Origin: Euonymus europaeus
Lineage: Eukaryota; Streptophyta; Magnoliopsida; Celastrales; Celastraceae
Direction of reading: 5' to 3'
Length of the DNA: 64,000 bases
Assembly: GCA_963580455.1 (NCBI GenBank)
Contig: OY756958.1
Location: 1,004,501-1,068,500 of the forward strand
Positions within the stretch are counted from its first letter, which is position 1; each line of letters begins with the position of its first letter. The notes below the pieces were generated by a model. That model had not been told where the DNA came from. It did not search any database and worked only from the letters and a program-made list of their open reading frames with translations. This document shows positions 39,111-52,937 of the stretch, piece by piece. A program made the translations under genes and the position numbers.

Positions 39111-39599
39111 TTTTATGAATATCCGTTGACTCCGAGTTCTGAATTCGGTGATTTTTAGCTTGATTTCACACTACTTTTTGAGCTCTACAATCCTGGAGTT
39201 TCAGATTTCGATTTCAGAACTCGTGGCTAGTAGGTCTCGTTTCACCTAGTTAGCAGCGAAATGTGGTTTCTTTACGTAAACGGTTTTATGAATATCCGTT
39301 GACTCCGAGTTCTGAATTCGGTGAATTTTAGCTTGATTTCACACTAATTTTCGAGCTCTACAATCTTGGAGTTTCGTATTTACATTTCAGAACTCGTGGC
39401 TAGTAGGTCTCGTTTCACCTAGTTAGCCGCGAAATGTGGTTTCTTTACGTAAACGGTTTTATGAATATCCGTTGACTCCGATTTCTGAATTCGGTGAATA
39501 TTAGCTTGATTTCACACTACTTTTCGAGCTCTACAATCTTGAAGTTTCGTATTTACATTTCAGAACTCGTGGCTAGTAGGTCTCGTTTCACCTAGTTAG

Positions 39600-42500
39600 C
39601 CGCGAAATGTGGTTTCTTTACGTAAACGGTTTTATGAATATCCGTTGACTCCGAGTTCTGAATTCGGTGATTTTTAGCTTGATTTCACACTACTTTTCGA
39701 GCTCTACAATCCTGGCATTTTGGATTTTGATTTCAGAACTCGTGGCTAGTAGGTCTCGTTTCACCTAGTTAGCAGCGAAATATGGTTTCTTTACGTAAAC
39801 GGTTTTATGAATATCCGTTGACTCCGACTTCTGAATTCGGTGAATTTTAGCTTGATTTCACACTACTTTTCGAGCTCTACAATCCAGGCATTTCGGATTT
39901 TGATTTCAGAACTCTTGGCTAGTAGGTCTCGTTTCACCTAGTTAGCAGCGAAATGTGGTTTATTTACGTAAACGGTTTTATGAATATCCGTTGACTCCGA
40001 GTTCTGAATTCGGTAAATTTTAGCTTGATTTCACACTACTTTTCGAGCTCTACAATCTTGGAGTTTCGTATTTACATTTCAGAACTCGTGGCTAGTAGGT
40101 CTCGTTTCACCTAGTTAGCCGCGAAATGTGGTTTCTTTACAAAAACGGTTTTATGAATATTCGTTGACTCCGAGTTCTGAATTCGGTGATTTTTAGCTTG
40201 ATTTCACACTACTTTTCGAGCTCTACAATCCTGGCATTTTGGATTTTGATTTCAGAACTCGTGGCTAGTAGGTCTCGTTTCACCTAGTTAGCAGCGAAAT
40301 ATGGTTTCTTTACGTAAATGGTTTTATGAATATCCGTTGACTCCGACTTCTGAATTCGTTGAATTTTAGCTTGATTTCACACTACTTTTCGAGCTCTACA
40401 ATCTTGGAGTTTCGTATTTACATTTCAGAACTCGTGGCTAGTAGGTCTCGTTTCACCTAGTTAGCCGCGAAATGTGGTTTCTTTACGTAAACGGTTTTAT
40501 GAATATCCGTTGACTCCGAGTTCTGAATTCGGTGATTTTTAGCTTGATTTCACACTACTTTTCGAGCTCTACAATCCTGGCATTTCGGATTTCCATTTCA
40601 GAACTCTTGGCTAGTAGGTCTCGTTTCACCTTGTTAGCAGCGAAATGTGGTTTCTTTACGTAAACGGTTTTATGAATATCCGTTGACTCCGAGTTCTGAA
40701 TTCGGTAAATTTTAGCTTGATTTCACACTACTTTTCAAGCTCTACAATGTTGGAGTTTCGTATTTACATTTCAGAACTCGTGGCTAGTAGGTCTCGTTTC
40801 ACTTAGTTAGCCGCGAAATTTGGTTTCTTTACGTAAACGGTTTTATGAATATCCTTTGACTCCGATTTCTGAATTCGGTGATTTTTAGCTTGCTTTCACA
40901 CTACTTTTGGAGCACTACAATCTTGGAGTTTCGAATTTACATTTCAGAACTCGTGGCTAGTAGGTCTCGTTTCACCTAGTTAGCCGCAAAATGTGGTTTC
41001 TTTACGTAAACGGTTTTATGAATATCCGTTAACTCCGAGTTCTGAATTCGGTGATTTTTAGCTTGATTTCACACTACTTTTCGAGCTCTACAATCCTGGC
41101 ACTTTGGATTTTGATTTCAGAACTCGTGGCTAGTAGGTCTCGTTTCACCTAGTTAGCAGCGAAATGTGGTTTCTTTACATAAACGGTTTTATGAATATCC
41201 GTTGACTCCGAGTTCTGAATTTGGTGAATTTTAGCTTGGTTTCACACTACTTTTTGAGCTCTACAATCCTGGCATTTCGGATTTTGATTTCAGAACTCTT
41301 GGCTAGTAGGTCTCGTTTCACCTAGTTAGCAGCGAAATGTGGTTTATTTACGTAAACGGTTTTATGAATATCCGTTGACTCCGAGTTCTGAATTCGGTAA
41401 ATTTTAGCTTGATTTCACACTACTTTTCGAGCTCTACAATCTTGGAGTTTCGTATTTACATTTCAGAACTCGTGGCTAGTAGGTCTCGTTTCACCTAGTT
41501 AGCCGCGAAATGTGGTTTCTTTACGTAAACGATTTTATGAATATCCGTTGACTCCGATTTCTGAATTCGGTGATTTTTAGCATGCTTTCACACTACTTTT
41601 GGAGCACTACAATCTTGGAGTTTCGTATTTACATTTCAGAACTCGTGGCTAGTAGGTCTCGTTTCACCTAGTTAGCCGCGAAATGTGGTTTCTTTACGTA
41701 AACGGTTTTATGAATATCCGTTGACTCCGAGTTCTGAATTCGGTGATTTTTAGCTTGATTTCACACTAATTTTCGAGCTCTACAATCCTGAAATTTCAGA
41801 TTTCGATTTCAGAACTCGTGGCTAGTAGGTCTCGTTTTACCAAGTTAGCAGCGAAATGTGGTTTCTTTACGTAAACGGTTTTATGAATATCCGTTGACTC
41901 CGAGTTCTGAATTCGGTGATTTTTAGCTTGATTTCACACTACTTTTTGAGCTCTACAATCCTGGAGTTTCAGATTTCGATTTCAGAACTCGTGGCTAGTA
42001 GGTCTCGTTTCACCTAGTTAGCAGCGAAATGTGGTTTCTTTACGTAAACGGTTTTATGAATATCCGTTGACTCCGAGTTCTGAATTCGGTGAATTTTAGC
42101 TTGATTTCACACTACTTTTCGAGCTCTACAATCTTGGAGTTTCGTATTTACATTTCAGAACTCGTGGCTAGTAGGTCTCGTTTCACCTAGTTTGCCGCGA
42201 AATGTGGTTTCTTTACGTAAACGGTTTTATGAATATCCGTTGACTCCGATTTCTGAATTCGGTGAATTTTAGCTTGATTTCACACTATTTTTCGAGCTCT
42301 ACAATCTTGAAGTTTCGTATTTACATTTCAGAACTCGTGGCTAGTAGGTCTCGTTTCAGCTAGTTAGCCACGAAATGTGGTTTCTTTACGTAAACGGTTT
42401 TATGAATATCCGTTGACTCCGAGTTCTGAATTCGGTAAATTTTAGCTTGATTTCACACTACTTTTCGAGCTCTACAATCTTGGAGTTTCGTATTTACATT

Positions 42501-45500
42501 TCAGAACTCGTGGCTAGTAGGTCTCGTTTCACCTAGTTAGCCGCGAAATGTGGTTTCTTTACGTAAACGGTTTTATGAATATCCGTTGACTCCGAGTTCT
42601 GAATTCGGTGATTTTTAGCTTGATTTCACACTACTTTTCGAGCTCTACAATCCTGGCATTTTGGATTTTGATTTCAGAACTCGTGGCTAGTAGGTCTCGT
42701 TTCACCTAGTTAGCAGCGAAATATGGTTTCTTTACGTAAACGGTTTTATGAATATCCGTTGACTCCGACTTCTGAATTCGGTGAATTTTAGCTTGATTTC
42801 ACACTACTTTTCGAGCTCTACAATCCAGGCATTTCGGATTTTGATTTCAGAACTCTTGGCTAGTAGGTCTCGTTTCACCTAGTTAGCAGCGAAATGTGGT
42901 TTATTTACGTAAACGGTTTTATGAATATCCGTTGACTCCGAGTTCTGAATTCGGTAAATTTTAGCTTGATTTCACACTACTTTTCGAGCTCTACAATCTT
43001 GGAGTTTCGTATTTACATTTCAGAACTCGTGGCTAGTAGGTCTCGTTTCACCTAGTTAGCCGCGAAATGTGGTTTCTTTACAAAAACGGTTTTATGAATA
43101 TTCGTTGACTCCGAGTTCTGAATTTGGTGATTTTTAGCTTGATTTCACACTACTTTTCGAGCTCTACAATCCTGGCATTTTGGATTTTGATTTCAGAACT
43201 CGTGGCTAGTAGGTCTCGTTTCACCTAGTTAGCAGCGAAATATGGTTTCTTTACGTAAACGGTTTTATGAATATCCGTTGACTCCGACTTCTGAATTCGT
43301 TGAATTTTAGCTTGATTTCACACTACTTTTCGAGCTCTACAATCTTGGAGTTTCGTATTTACATTTCAGAACTCGTGGCTAGTAGGTCTCGTTTCACCTA
43401 GTTAGCCGCGAAATGTGGTTTCTTTACGTAAACGGTTTTATGAATATCCGTTGACTCCGAGTTCTGAATTCGGTGATTTTTAGCTTGATTTCACACTACT
43501 TTTCGAGCTCTACAATCCTGGCATTTCGGATTTCCATTTCAGAACTCTTGGCTAGTAGGTCTCGTTTCACCTTGTTAGCAGCGAAATGTGGTTTCTTTAC
43601 GTAAACGGTTTTATGAATATCCGTTGACTCCGAGTTCTGAATTCGGTAAATTTTAGCTTGATTTCACACTACTTTTCAAGCTCTACAATGTTGGAGTTTC
43701 GTATTTACATTTCAGAACTCGTGGCTAGTAGGTCTCGTTTCACTTAGTTAGCCGCGAAATTTGATTTCTTTACGTAAACGGTTTTATGAATATCCTTTGA
43801 CTCCGATTTCTGAATTCGGTGATTTTTAGCTTGCTTTCACACTACTTTTGGAGCACTACAATCTTGGAGTTTTGAATTTACATTTCAGAACTCGTGGCTA
43901 GTAGGTCTCGTTTCACCTAGTTAGCCGCAAAATGTGGTTTCTTTACGTAAACGGTTTTATGAATATCCGTTAACTCCGAGTTCTGAATTCGGTGATTTTT
44001 AGCTTGATTTCACACTACTTTTCGAGCTCTACAATCCTGGCACTTTGGATTTTGATTTCAGAACTCGTGGCTAGTAGGTCTCGTTTCACCTAGTTAGCAG
44101 CGAAATGTGGTTTCTTTACGTAAACGGTTTTATGAATATCCGTTGACTCCGAGTTCTGAATTCGGTAAATTTTAGCTTGATTTCACACTACTTTTCGAGC
44201 TCTACAATCTTGGAGTTTCGTATTTACATTTCAGAACCCGTGGCTAGTAGGTCTCGTTTCACCTAGTTAGCCGCGAAATGTGGTTTCTTTACGTAAACGA
44301 TTTTATGAATATCCGTTGACTCCGATTTCTGAATTCGGTGATTTTTAGCATGCTTTCACACTACTTTTGGAGCACTACAATCTTGGAGTTTCGTATTTAC
44401 ATTTCAGAACTCGTGGCTAGTAGGTCTCGTTTCACCTAGTTAGCCGCGAAATGTGGTTTCTTTACGTAAACGATTTTATGAATATCCGTTGACTCCGATT
44501 TCTGAATTCGGTGATTTTTAGCATGCTTTCACACTACTTTTGGAGCACTACAATCTTGGAGTTTCGTATTTACATTTCAGAACTCGTGGCTAGTAGGTCT
44601 CGTTTCACCTAGTTAGCCGCGAAATGTGGTTTCTTTACGTAAACGGTTTTATGAATATCCGTTGACTCCGAGTTCTGAATTCGGTGATTTTTAGCTTGAT
44701 TTCACACTACTTTTCGAGCTCTACAATCCTGGCATTTCGGATTTCCATTTCAGAACTCTTGGCTAGTAGGTCTCGTTTCACCTTGTTAGCAGCGAAATGT
44801 GGTTTCTTTACGTAAACGGTTTTATGAATATCCGTTGACTCCGAGTTATGAATTCGGTAAATTTTAGCTTGATTTCACACTACTTTTCAAGCTCTACAAT
44901 GTTGGAGTTTCGTATTTACATTTCAGAACTCGTGGCTAGTAGGTCTCGTTTCACTTAGTTAGCCGCGAAATTTGATTTCTTTACGTAAACGGTTTTATGA
45001 ATATCCTTTGACTCCGATTTCTGAATTCGGTGATTTTTAGCTTGCTTTCACACTACTTTTGGAGCACTACAATCTTGGAGTTTCGAATTTACATTTCAGA
45101 ACTCGTGGCTAGTAGGTCTCGTTTCACCTAGTTAGCCGCAAAATGTGGTTTCTTTACGTAAACGGTTTTATGAATATCCGTTAACTCCGAGTTCTGAATT
45201 CGGTGATTTTTAGCTTGATTTCACACTACTTTTCGAGCTCTACAATCCTGGCACTTTGGATTTTGATTTCAGAACTCGTGGCTAGTAGGTCTCGTTTCAC
45301 CTAGTTAGCAGCGAAATGTGGTTTCTTTACGTAAACGGTTTTATGAATATCCGTTGACTCCGAGTTCTGAATTTGGTGAATTTTAGCTTGGTTTCACACT
45401 ACTTTTTGAGCTCTACAATCCTGGCATTTCGGATTTTGATTTCAGAACTCTTGGCTAGTAGGTCTCGTTTCACCTAGTTAGCAGCGAAATGTGGTTTATT

Positions 45501-46000
45501 TACGTAAACGGTTTTATGAATATCCGTTGACTCCGATTTCTGAATTCGGTAAATTTTAGCTTGATTTCACACTACTTTTCGAGCTCTACAATCTTGGAGT
45601 TTCGTATTTACATTTCAGAACTCGTGGCTAGTAGGTCTCGTTTCACCTAGTTAGCCGCGAAATGTGGTTTCTTTACGTAAACGATTTTATGAATATCCGT
45701 TGACTCCGATTTCTGAATTCGGTGATTTTTAGCATGCTTTCACACTACTTTTGGAGCACTACAATCTTGGAGTTTCGTATTTACATTTCAGAACTCGTGG
45801 CTAGTAGGTCTCGTTTCACCTAGTTAGCCGCGAAATGTGGTTTCTTTACGTAAACGGTTTTATGAATATCCGTTGACTCCGAGTTCTGAATTCGGTGATT
45901 TTTCGCTTGATTTCACACTAATTTTCGAGCTCTACAATCCTGAAATTTCAGATTTCGATTTCAGAACTCGTGGCTAGTAGGTCTCGTTTCACCAAGTTAG
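39600..46000. repeat. Interleaved 17-mer, 7-mer and 24-mer duplications
   Basis: 'aatccaggca' at 39881 and 42822, 'cgaattt'/'tgaattt' at 40933 and 43874, and 'ttaactccg' near 41030 and 43971 are 2,941 apart (17 monomers). The latter two markers recur a further 1,211 bp on (seven monomers). 'ttggtgaattttagcttggt' at 41221 and 45373 is 4,152 apart (24 monomers). These fit one segment copied, interrupted and copied again. No single period describes the whole block. Confidence 0.78.
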
Positions 46001-49000
46001 CAGCGAAATGTGGTTTCTTTACGTAAACGGTTTTATGAATATCCGTTGACTCCGAGTTCTGAATTCGGTGATTTTTAGCTTGATTTCACACTACTTTTTG
46101 AGCTCTACAATCCTGGAGTTTCAGATTTCGATTTCAGAACTCGTGGCTAGTAGGTCTCGTTTCACCTAGTTAGCAGCGAAATGTGGTTTCTTTACGTAAA
46201 CGGTTTTATGAATATCCGTTGACTCCGAGTTCTGAATTCGGTGAATTTTAGCTTGATTTCACACTACTTTTCGAGCTCTACAATCTTGGAGTTTCGTATT
46301 TACATTTCAGAACTCGTGGCTAGTAGGTCTCGTTTCACCTAGTTAGCCGCGAAATGTGGTTTCTTTACGTAAACGGTTTTATGAATATCCGTTGACTCCG
46401 ATTTCTGAATTCGGTGAATTTTAGCTTGATTTCACACTATTTTTCGAGCTCTACAATCTTGAAGTTTCGTATTTACATTTCAGAACTCGTGGCTAGTAGG
46501 TCTCGTTTCAGCTAGTTAGCCGCGAAATGTGGTTTCTTTACGTAAACGGTTTTATGAATATCCTTTGACTCCGATTTCTGAATTCGGTGATTTTTAGCTT
46601 GCTTTCACACTACTTTTGGAGCACTACAATCTTGGAGTTTCGTATTTACATTTCAGAACTCGTGGCTAGTAGGTCTCGTTTCACCTAGTTAGCCGCAAAA
46701 TTTGGTTTCTTTACGTAAACGGTTTTATGAATATCCGTTGACTCCGAGTTCTGAATTCGGTGATTTTTAGCTTGATTTCACACTACTTTTCGAGCTCTAC
46801 AATCCTGGCATTTTGGATTTTGATTTCAGAACTCGTGGCTAGTAGGTCTCGTTTCACCTAGTTAGCAGCGAAATGTGGTTTATTTACGTAAACGGTTTTA
46901 TGAATATCCGTTGACTCCGAGTTCTGAATTTGGTGAATTTTAGCTTGATTTCACAATACTTTTCGAGCTCTACAATCCTGGAATTTCAGATTTCGATTTC
47001 AGAACTCGTGGCTATTAAGTCTCGTTTCACCAAGTTAGCAGCGAAATGTGGTTTCTTTACGTAAACGGTTTTATGAATATCCGTTGACTCCGAGTTCTGA
47101 ATTCGGTGATTTTTAGCTTGATTTCACACTACTTTTTGAGCTCTACAATCCTGGAGTTTCAGATTTCGATTTCAGAACTCGTGGCTAGTAGGTCTCGTTT
47201 CACCTAGTTAGCAGCGAAATGTGGTTTCTTTACGTAAACGGTTTTATGAATATCCGTTGACTCCGAGTTCTGAATTCGGTGAATTTTAGCTTGATTTCAC
47301 ACTAATTTTCGAGCTCTACAATCTTGGAGTTTCGTATTTACATTTCAGAACTCGTGGCTAGTAGGTCTCGTTTCACCTAGTTAGCCGCGAAATGTGGTTT
47401 CTTTACGTAAACGGTTTTATGAATATCCGTTGACTCCGATTTCTGAATTCGGTGAATTTTAGCTTGATTTCACACTACTTTTCGAGCTCTAATATCTTGA
47501 AGTTTCGTATTTACATTTCAGAACTCGTGGCTAGTAGGTCTCGTTTCACCTAGTTAGGCGCGAAATGTGGTTTCTTTACGTAAACGGTTTTATGCATATC
47601 CGTTGACTCCGAGTTCCGAATTCGGTGATTTTTAGCTTGATTTCACACTAATTTTCGAACTCTAAAATCCTGGCATTTCGGATTTTTATTTCAGAACTCG
47701 TGGCTAGTAGGTCTTGTTTAACCTAGTTAGCCGCGAAATGGGGTTTCTTTACGTAAACGGTTTTATGAATATCCGTTGACTCCGAGTTCTGAATTCGGTG
47801 ATGTTTAGCTTGATTTCACACTACTTTTCGAGCTCTACAATCTTGGAGTTTCGTATTTACATTTCAGAACTCGTGGCTAGTGGGTCTCGTTTCACCTAGT
47901 TAGGCGCGAAATGTGGTTTCTTTACGTAAACGGTTTTATGAATATCCGTTGACTCCGAGTTCTGAATTCGGTGATTTTTAGCTTGATTTCACACTAATTT
48001 TCGAACTCTAAAATCCTGGCATTTAGGATTTTGATTTCAGAACTCGTGGCTAGTAGGTATGGTTTAACCTAGTTAGCCGCGAAATGGGGTTTCTTTACGT
48101 AAACGGTTTTATGAATATCCGTTGACTCCGAGTTCTGAATTCGGTGATTTTTAGCTTGATTTCACACTACTTTTTGAGCTCTACAATCCTGGAGTTTCAG
48201 ATTTCGATTTCAGAACTCGTGGCTAGTAGGTCTCGTTTCACCTAGTTAGCAGCGAAATGTGGTTTCTTTACGTAAACGGTTTTATGAATATCCGTTGACT
48301 CCGAGTTCTGAATTCGGTGAATTTTAGCTTGATTTCACACTACTTTTCGAGCTCTACAATCTTGGAGTTTCGTATTTACATTTCAGAACTCGTGGCTAGT
48401 AGGTCTCGTTTCACCTAGTTAGCCGCGAAATGTGGTTTCTTTACGTAAACAGTTTTATGAATATCCGTTGACTCCGATTTCTGAATTCGGTGAATTTTAG
48501 CTTGATTTCACACTATTTTTCGAGCTCTACAATCTTGAAGTTTCGTATTTACATTTCAGAACTTGTGGCTAGTAGGTCTCGTTTCAGCTAGTTAGCCGCG
48601 AAATGTGGTTTATTTACGTAAACGGTTTTATGAATATCCTTTGACTCCGATTTCTGAATTCGGTGATTTTTAGCTTGCTTTCACACTACTTTTGGAGCAC
48701 TACAATCTTGGAGTTTCGTATTTACATTTCAGAACTCGTGGCTAGTAGGTCTCGTTTCACCTAGTTAGCCGCAAAATTTGGTTTCTTTACGTAAACGGTT
48801 TTATGAATATCCGTTGACTCCGAGTTCTGAATTCGGTGATTTTTAGCTTGATTTCACACTACTTTTCGAGCTCTACAATCCTGGCATTTTGGATTTTGAT
48901 TTCAGAACTCGTGGCTAGTAGGTCTCGTTTCACCTAGTTAGCAGCGAAATGTGGTTTATTTACGTAAACGGTTTTATGAATATCCGTTGACTCCGAGTTC

Positions 49001-50050
49001 TGAATTTGGTGAATTTTAGCTTGATTTCACAATACTTTTCGAGCTCTACAATCCTGGAATTTCAGATTTCGATTTCAGAACTCGTGGCTAGTAAGTCTCG
49101 TTTCACCAAGTTAGCAGCGAAATGTGGTTTCTTTACGTAAACGGTTTTATGAATATCCGTTGACTCCGAGTTCTGAATTCGGTGATTTTTAGCTTGATTT
49201 CACACTACTTTTTGAGCTCTACAATCCTGGAGTTTCAGATTTCGATTTCAGAACTCGTGGCTAGTAGGTCTCGTTTCACCTAGTTAGCAGCGAAATGTGG
49301 TTTCTTTACGTAAACGGTTTTATGAATATCCGTTGACTCCGAGTTCTGAATTCGGTGAATTTTAGCTTGATTTCACACTAATTTTCGAGCTCTACAATCT
49401 TGGAGTTTCGTATTTACATTTCAGAACTCGTGGCTAGTAGGTCTCGTTTCACCTAGTTAGCCGCGAAATGTGGTTTCTTTACGTAAACGGTTTTATGAAT
49501 ATCCGTTGACTCCGATTTCTGAATTCGGTGAATTTTAGCTTGATTTCACACTACTTTTCGAGCTCTAATATCTTGAAGTTTCGTATTTACATTTCAGAAC
49601 TCGTGGCTAGTAGGTCTCGTTTCACCTAGTTAGGCGCGAAATGTGGTTTCTTTACGTAAACGGTTTTATGCATATCCGTTGACTCCGAGTTCTGAATTCG
49701 GTGATTTTTAGCTTGATTTCACACTAATTTTCGAACTCTAAAATCCTGGCATTTCGGATTTTTATTTCAGAACTCGTGGCTAGTAGGTCTTGTTTAACCT
49801 AGTTAGCCGCGAAATGGGGTTTCTTTACGTAAACGGTTTTATGAATATCCGTTGACTCCGAGTTCTGAATTCGGTGATTTTTAGCTTGATTTCACACTAC
49901 TTTTCGAGCTCTACAATCTTGGAGTTTCGTATTTACATTTCAGAACTCGTGGCTAGTAGGTCTCGTTTCACCTAGTTTGGCGCGAAATGTGGTTTCTTTA
50001 CGTAAACGGTTTTATGAATATCCGTTGACTCCGAGTTCTGAATTCGGTGA
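46000..50050. repeat. Third twelve-monomer higher-order repeat, 2,076-bp period
   Basis: 'gctagttagcc' after 'tttca' at 46511 and 48587, 'caatacttttcg' with 'aatact' at 46955 and 49031, and 'tatgcatatcc' with its 'g' at 47594 and 49670 are all 2,076 apart. Both copies include a local pair with 'gaactctaaaatcctggc' and 'cttgtttaacctag'. The second copy loses register near 50.05 kb, where the right-hand family begins. Confidence 0.86.
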
Positions 50051-50059
50051 TTTTTAGCT

Positions 50060-52000
50060 TGATTTCACACTAATTTTCGAGCTCTACAATCCTGGAATTT
50101 TGGATTTTGATTTCAGAACTCGTGGCTAGTAGGTCTCGTTTCACCTAGTTAGCCGCGAAATGTGGTTTCTTTACGTAAACGGTTTTATGAATATCCGTTG
50201 ACTCCGAGTTATAAATTCGGTGATTTTTAGCTTGATTTCACACTACTTTTCGAGCTCTACAATCCTGGCATTTTGAATTTCGATTTCAGAACTCGTGGCT
50301 AGTAGGTCTCGTTTCGCCTAGTTAACCGCGAAATGTGGTTTTTTTACGTAAACGGTTTTAAGAATATCCGATGACTCCGAGTTCTGAATTCGGTGATTTT
50401 TAGCTTAATTTCACACTAATTTTTGAGCTCTACAATCTTGGATTTTCGGATTTCGATTTCAGAACTCGTGGCTAGTAGGTCTCGTTTCACATAGTTTGCC
50501 GCGAAATGTGTTTTTTTACGTATACGGTTTTATGAATATCCGTTGACTCCGAGTTCTGAATTCAGTGATTTTTAGCTTGATTTCTCACTACTTTTTGAGC
50601 TCTACAATCCTGGCATTTCAGATTTCGATTTCAGAACTCGTGGCTAGTTGGTCTCGTTTCACCTAGTTAGCAGCGAAATGTGGTTTCTTTACGTAAACGG
50701 TTTTATGAATATCCGTTTACTCCGAGTTCTGAATTCGGTGATTTTTAGCTTGATTTCGCACTACTTTTCGAGCTCTACAATCCTGGAATTTCAGATTTTG
50801 ATTTCAGAACTCGTGGATAGTAGGTCTCGTTTCACCTAGTTAGCAGCGAAATGTGGTTTCTTTACGTAAACGGTTTTATGAATATCCGTTGACTCCGAGT
50901 TCTGAATTCGGTGATTTTTAGCTTGATTTCACACTAGTTTTTGAGTTCTACAATCCTGGCGTTTCAGATTTTGATTTCAGAACTCGTGGCTAGTAGGTCT
51001 CGTTTCACCTAGTTAGCCGCGAAATGTGGTTTCTTTACGTAAACGGTTTTATGAATATCCGTTGACTCCGAGTTATAAATTCGGTGATTTTTAGCTTGAT
51101 TTCACACTACTTTTCGAGCTCTACAATCCTGGCATTTTGAATTTCGATTTCAGAACTCGTGGCTAGTAGGTCTCGTTTCGCCTAGTTAACCGCGAAATGT
51201 GGTTTTTTTACGTAAACGGTTTTAAGAATATCCGATGACTCCGAGTTCTGAATTCGGTGATTTTTAGCTTAATTTCACACTAATTTTTGAGCTCTACAAT
51301 CTTGGATTTTCGGATTTCGATTTCAGAACTCGTGGCTAGTAGGTCTCGTTTCACATAGTTTGCCGCGAAATGTGTTTTTTTACGTATACGGTTTTATGAA
51401 TATCCGTTGACTCCGAGTTCTGAATTCAGTGATTTTTAGCTTGATTTCTCACTACTTTTTGAGCTCTACAATCCTGGCATTTCGGATTTCGATTTCAGAA
51501 CTCGTGGCTAGTAGGTCTCGTTTCACATAGTTTGCCGCGAAATGTGTTTTTTTACGTATACGGTTTTATGAATATCCGTTGACTCCGAGTTCTGAATTCG
51601 GTGATTTTTAGCTTGATTTCGCACTACTTTTCGAGCTCTACAATCCTGGCATTTCAGATTTCGATTTCAGAACTCGTGGCTAGTAGGACTCGTTTCACCT
51701 AGTTAGCAGCGAAATGTGGTTTGTTTACGTAAACGGTTTTATGAATATCCGTTTACTCCGAGTTCTGAATTCGGTGATTTTTAGCTTCATTTCGCACTAC
51801 TTTTCGAGCTCTACAATCCTGACATTTCGGATTTCGATTTCAGAACTCGTGGCTAGTAGGTCTCGTTTCACCTAGTTAGCAGCGAAATGTGGTTTCTTTA
51901 CGTAAACGGTTTTATGAATATCCGTTGACTCCGAGTTCTGAATTCGGTGATTTTTAGCTTGAGTTCACACTAGTTTTTGAGTTCTACAATCCTGGCGTTT
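50060..52000. repeat. Five-monomer higher-order repeat of the right-hand family, 864-bp period
   Basis: 'gttaaccgcg' at 50321 and 51185 and 'gttataaattcgg' at 50208 and 51072 are 864 apart, five monomers less one base; the shortened 'aatgtgtttttttacg' accounts for the loss. Copies with 'ttttaagaatatccgatgac' and 'cacatagtttgccg' appear here first and recur to the right. Confidence 0.8.
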
Positions 52001-52764
52001 CGGATTTTGATTTCAGAACTCGTGGCTAGTAGGTCTCGTTTCACCTAGTTAGCCGCGAAATGTGGTTTCTTTACGTAAACGGTTTTATGAATATCCGTTG
52101 AGTCCGAGTTCTGAATTCGGTGATTTTTAGCTTGATTTCGCACTACTTTTCGAGCTCTACAATCCTGGCGTTTCAGATTTCGATTTCAGAACTCGTGGCT
52201 AGTAGGTCTCGTTTCGCCTAGTTAGCCGCGAAATGTGGTTTCTTTACGTAAACGGTTTTATGAATATCCGTTGACTCCGAGTTATAAATTCGGTGATTTT
52301 TAGCTTGATTTCACACTACTTTTCGAGCTCTACAATCCTGGCATTTTGGATTTCGATTTCAGAACTCGTGGCTAGTAGGTCTCGTTTCACCTAGTTAGCA
52401 GCGAATGTGGTTTCTTTACGTAAACGGTTTTATGAATATCCGTTGACTCCGAGTTCTGAATTCGGTGAATTTTAGCTTGATTTCACACTACTTTTCGAGC
52501 TCTAAAATCATGGAGTTTCGTATTTACATTTCAGAACTCGTGGCTAGTAGGTCTCGTTTCACCTAGTTAGCCGCGAAATGTGGTTTCTTTACGTAAACGG
52601 TTTTATGAATATCCGTTGACTCCGAGTTCTGAATTTGGTGATTTTTAGCTTGATTTCTGACTACTTTTTGAGCTCTACAACCCTGGCGTTTCGGATTTCG
52701 ATTTCAGAACTCGTGGCTAGTAGGTCTCGTTTCACCTAGTTTGCCGCGAAATGTGGTTTCTTTA

Positions 52765-52937
52765 CGTAAACGGTTTTATGAATATCCGTTGACTCCGAGT
52801 TCTGAATTCGGTGATTTTTAGCTTGATTTCACACTAGTTTTTGAGTTCTACAATCCTGGCGTTTCGGATTTTGATTTCAGAACTCGTGGCTAGTAGGTCT
52901 CGTTTCACCTAGTTAGCCGCGAAATGTGGTTTCTTTA
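52765..52937. repeat. Representative D-type monomer of the right-hand family (173 bp)
   Basis: This copy has 'ctagtttttgagttctac' in place of 'ctacttttcgagctctac', followed by 'cctggcgtttcgg'. The ending is 'agccgcg', so the A-like middle is here joined to the B-like ending, unlike the left-hand A-type. D-type copies occur at about 29.1 and 29.8 kb and then from about 50.9 kb to the end. Confidence 0.87.

Noticed and set aside
50648..50839. 63-codon open reading frame on the + strand
   Set aside because: It lies wholly within satellite monomers and its sequence is just the translated repeat. Because 173 is not a multiple of three, the frame shifts at each monomer and common stops close it; this one is open only because of chance variants. 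There is no codon bias, conserved domain or start context to support a gene.
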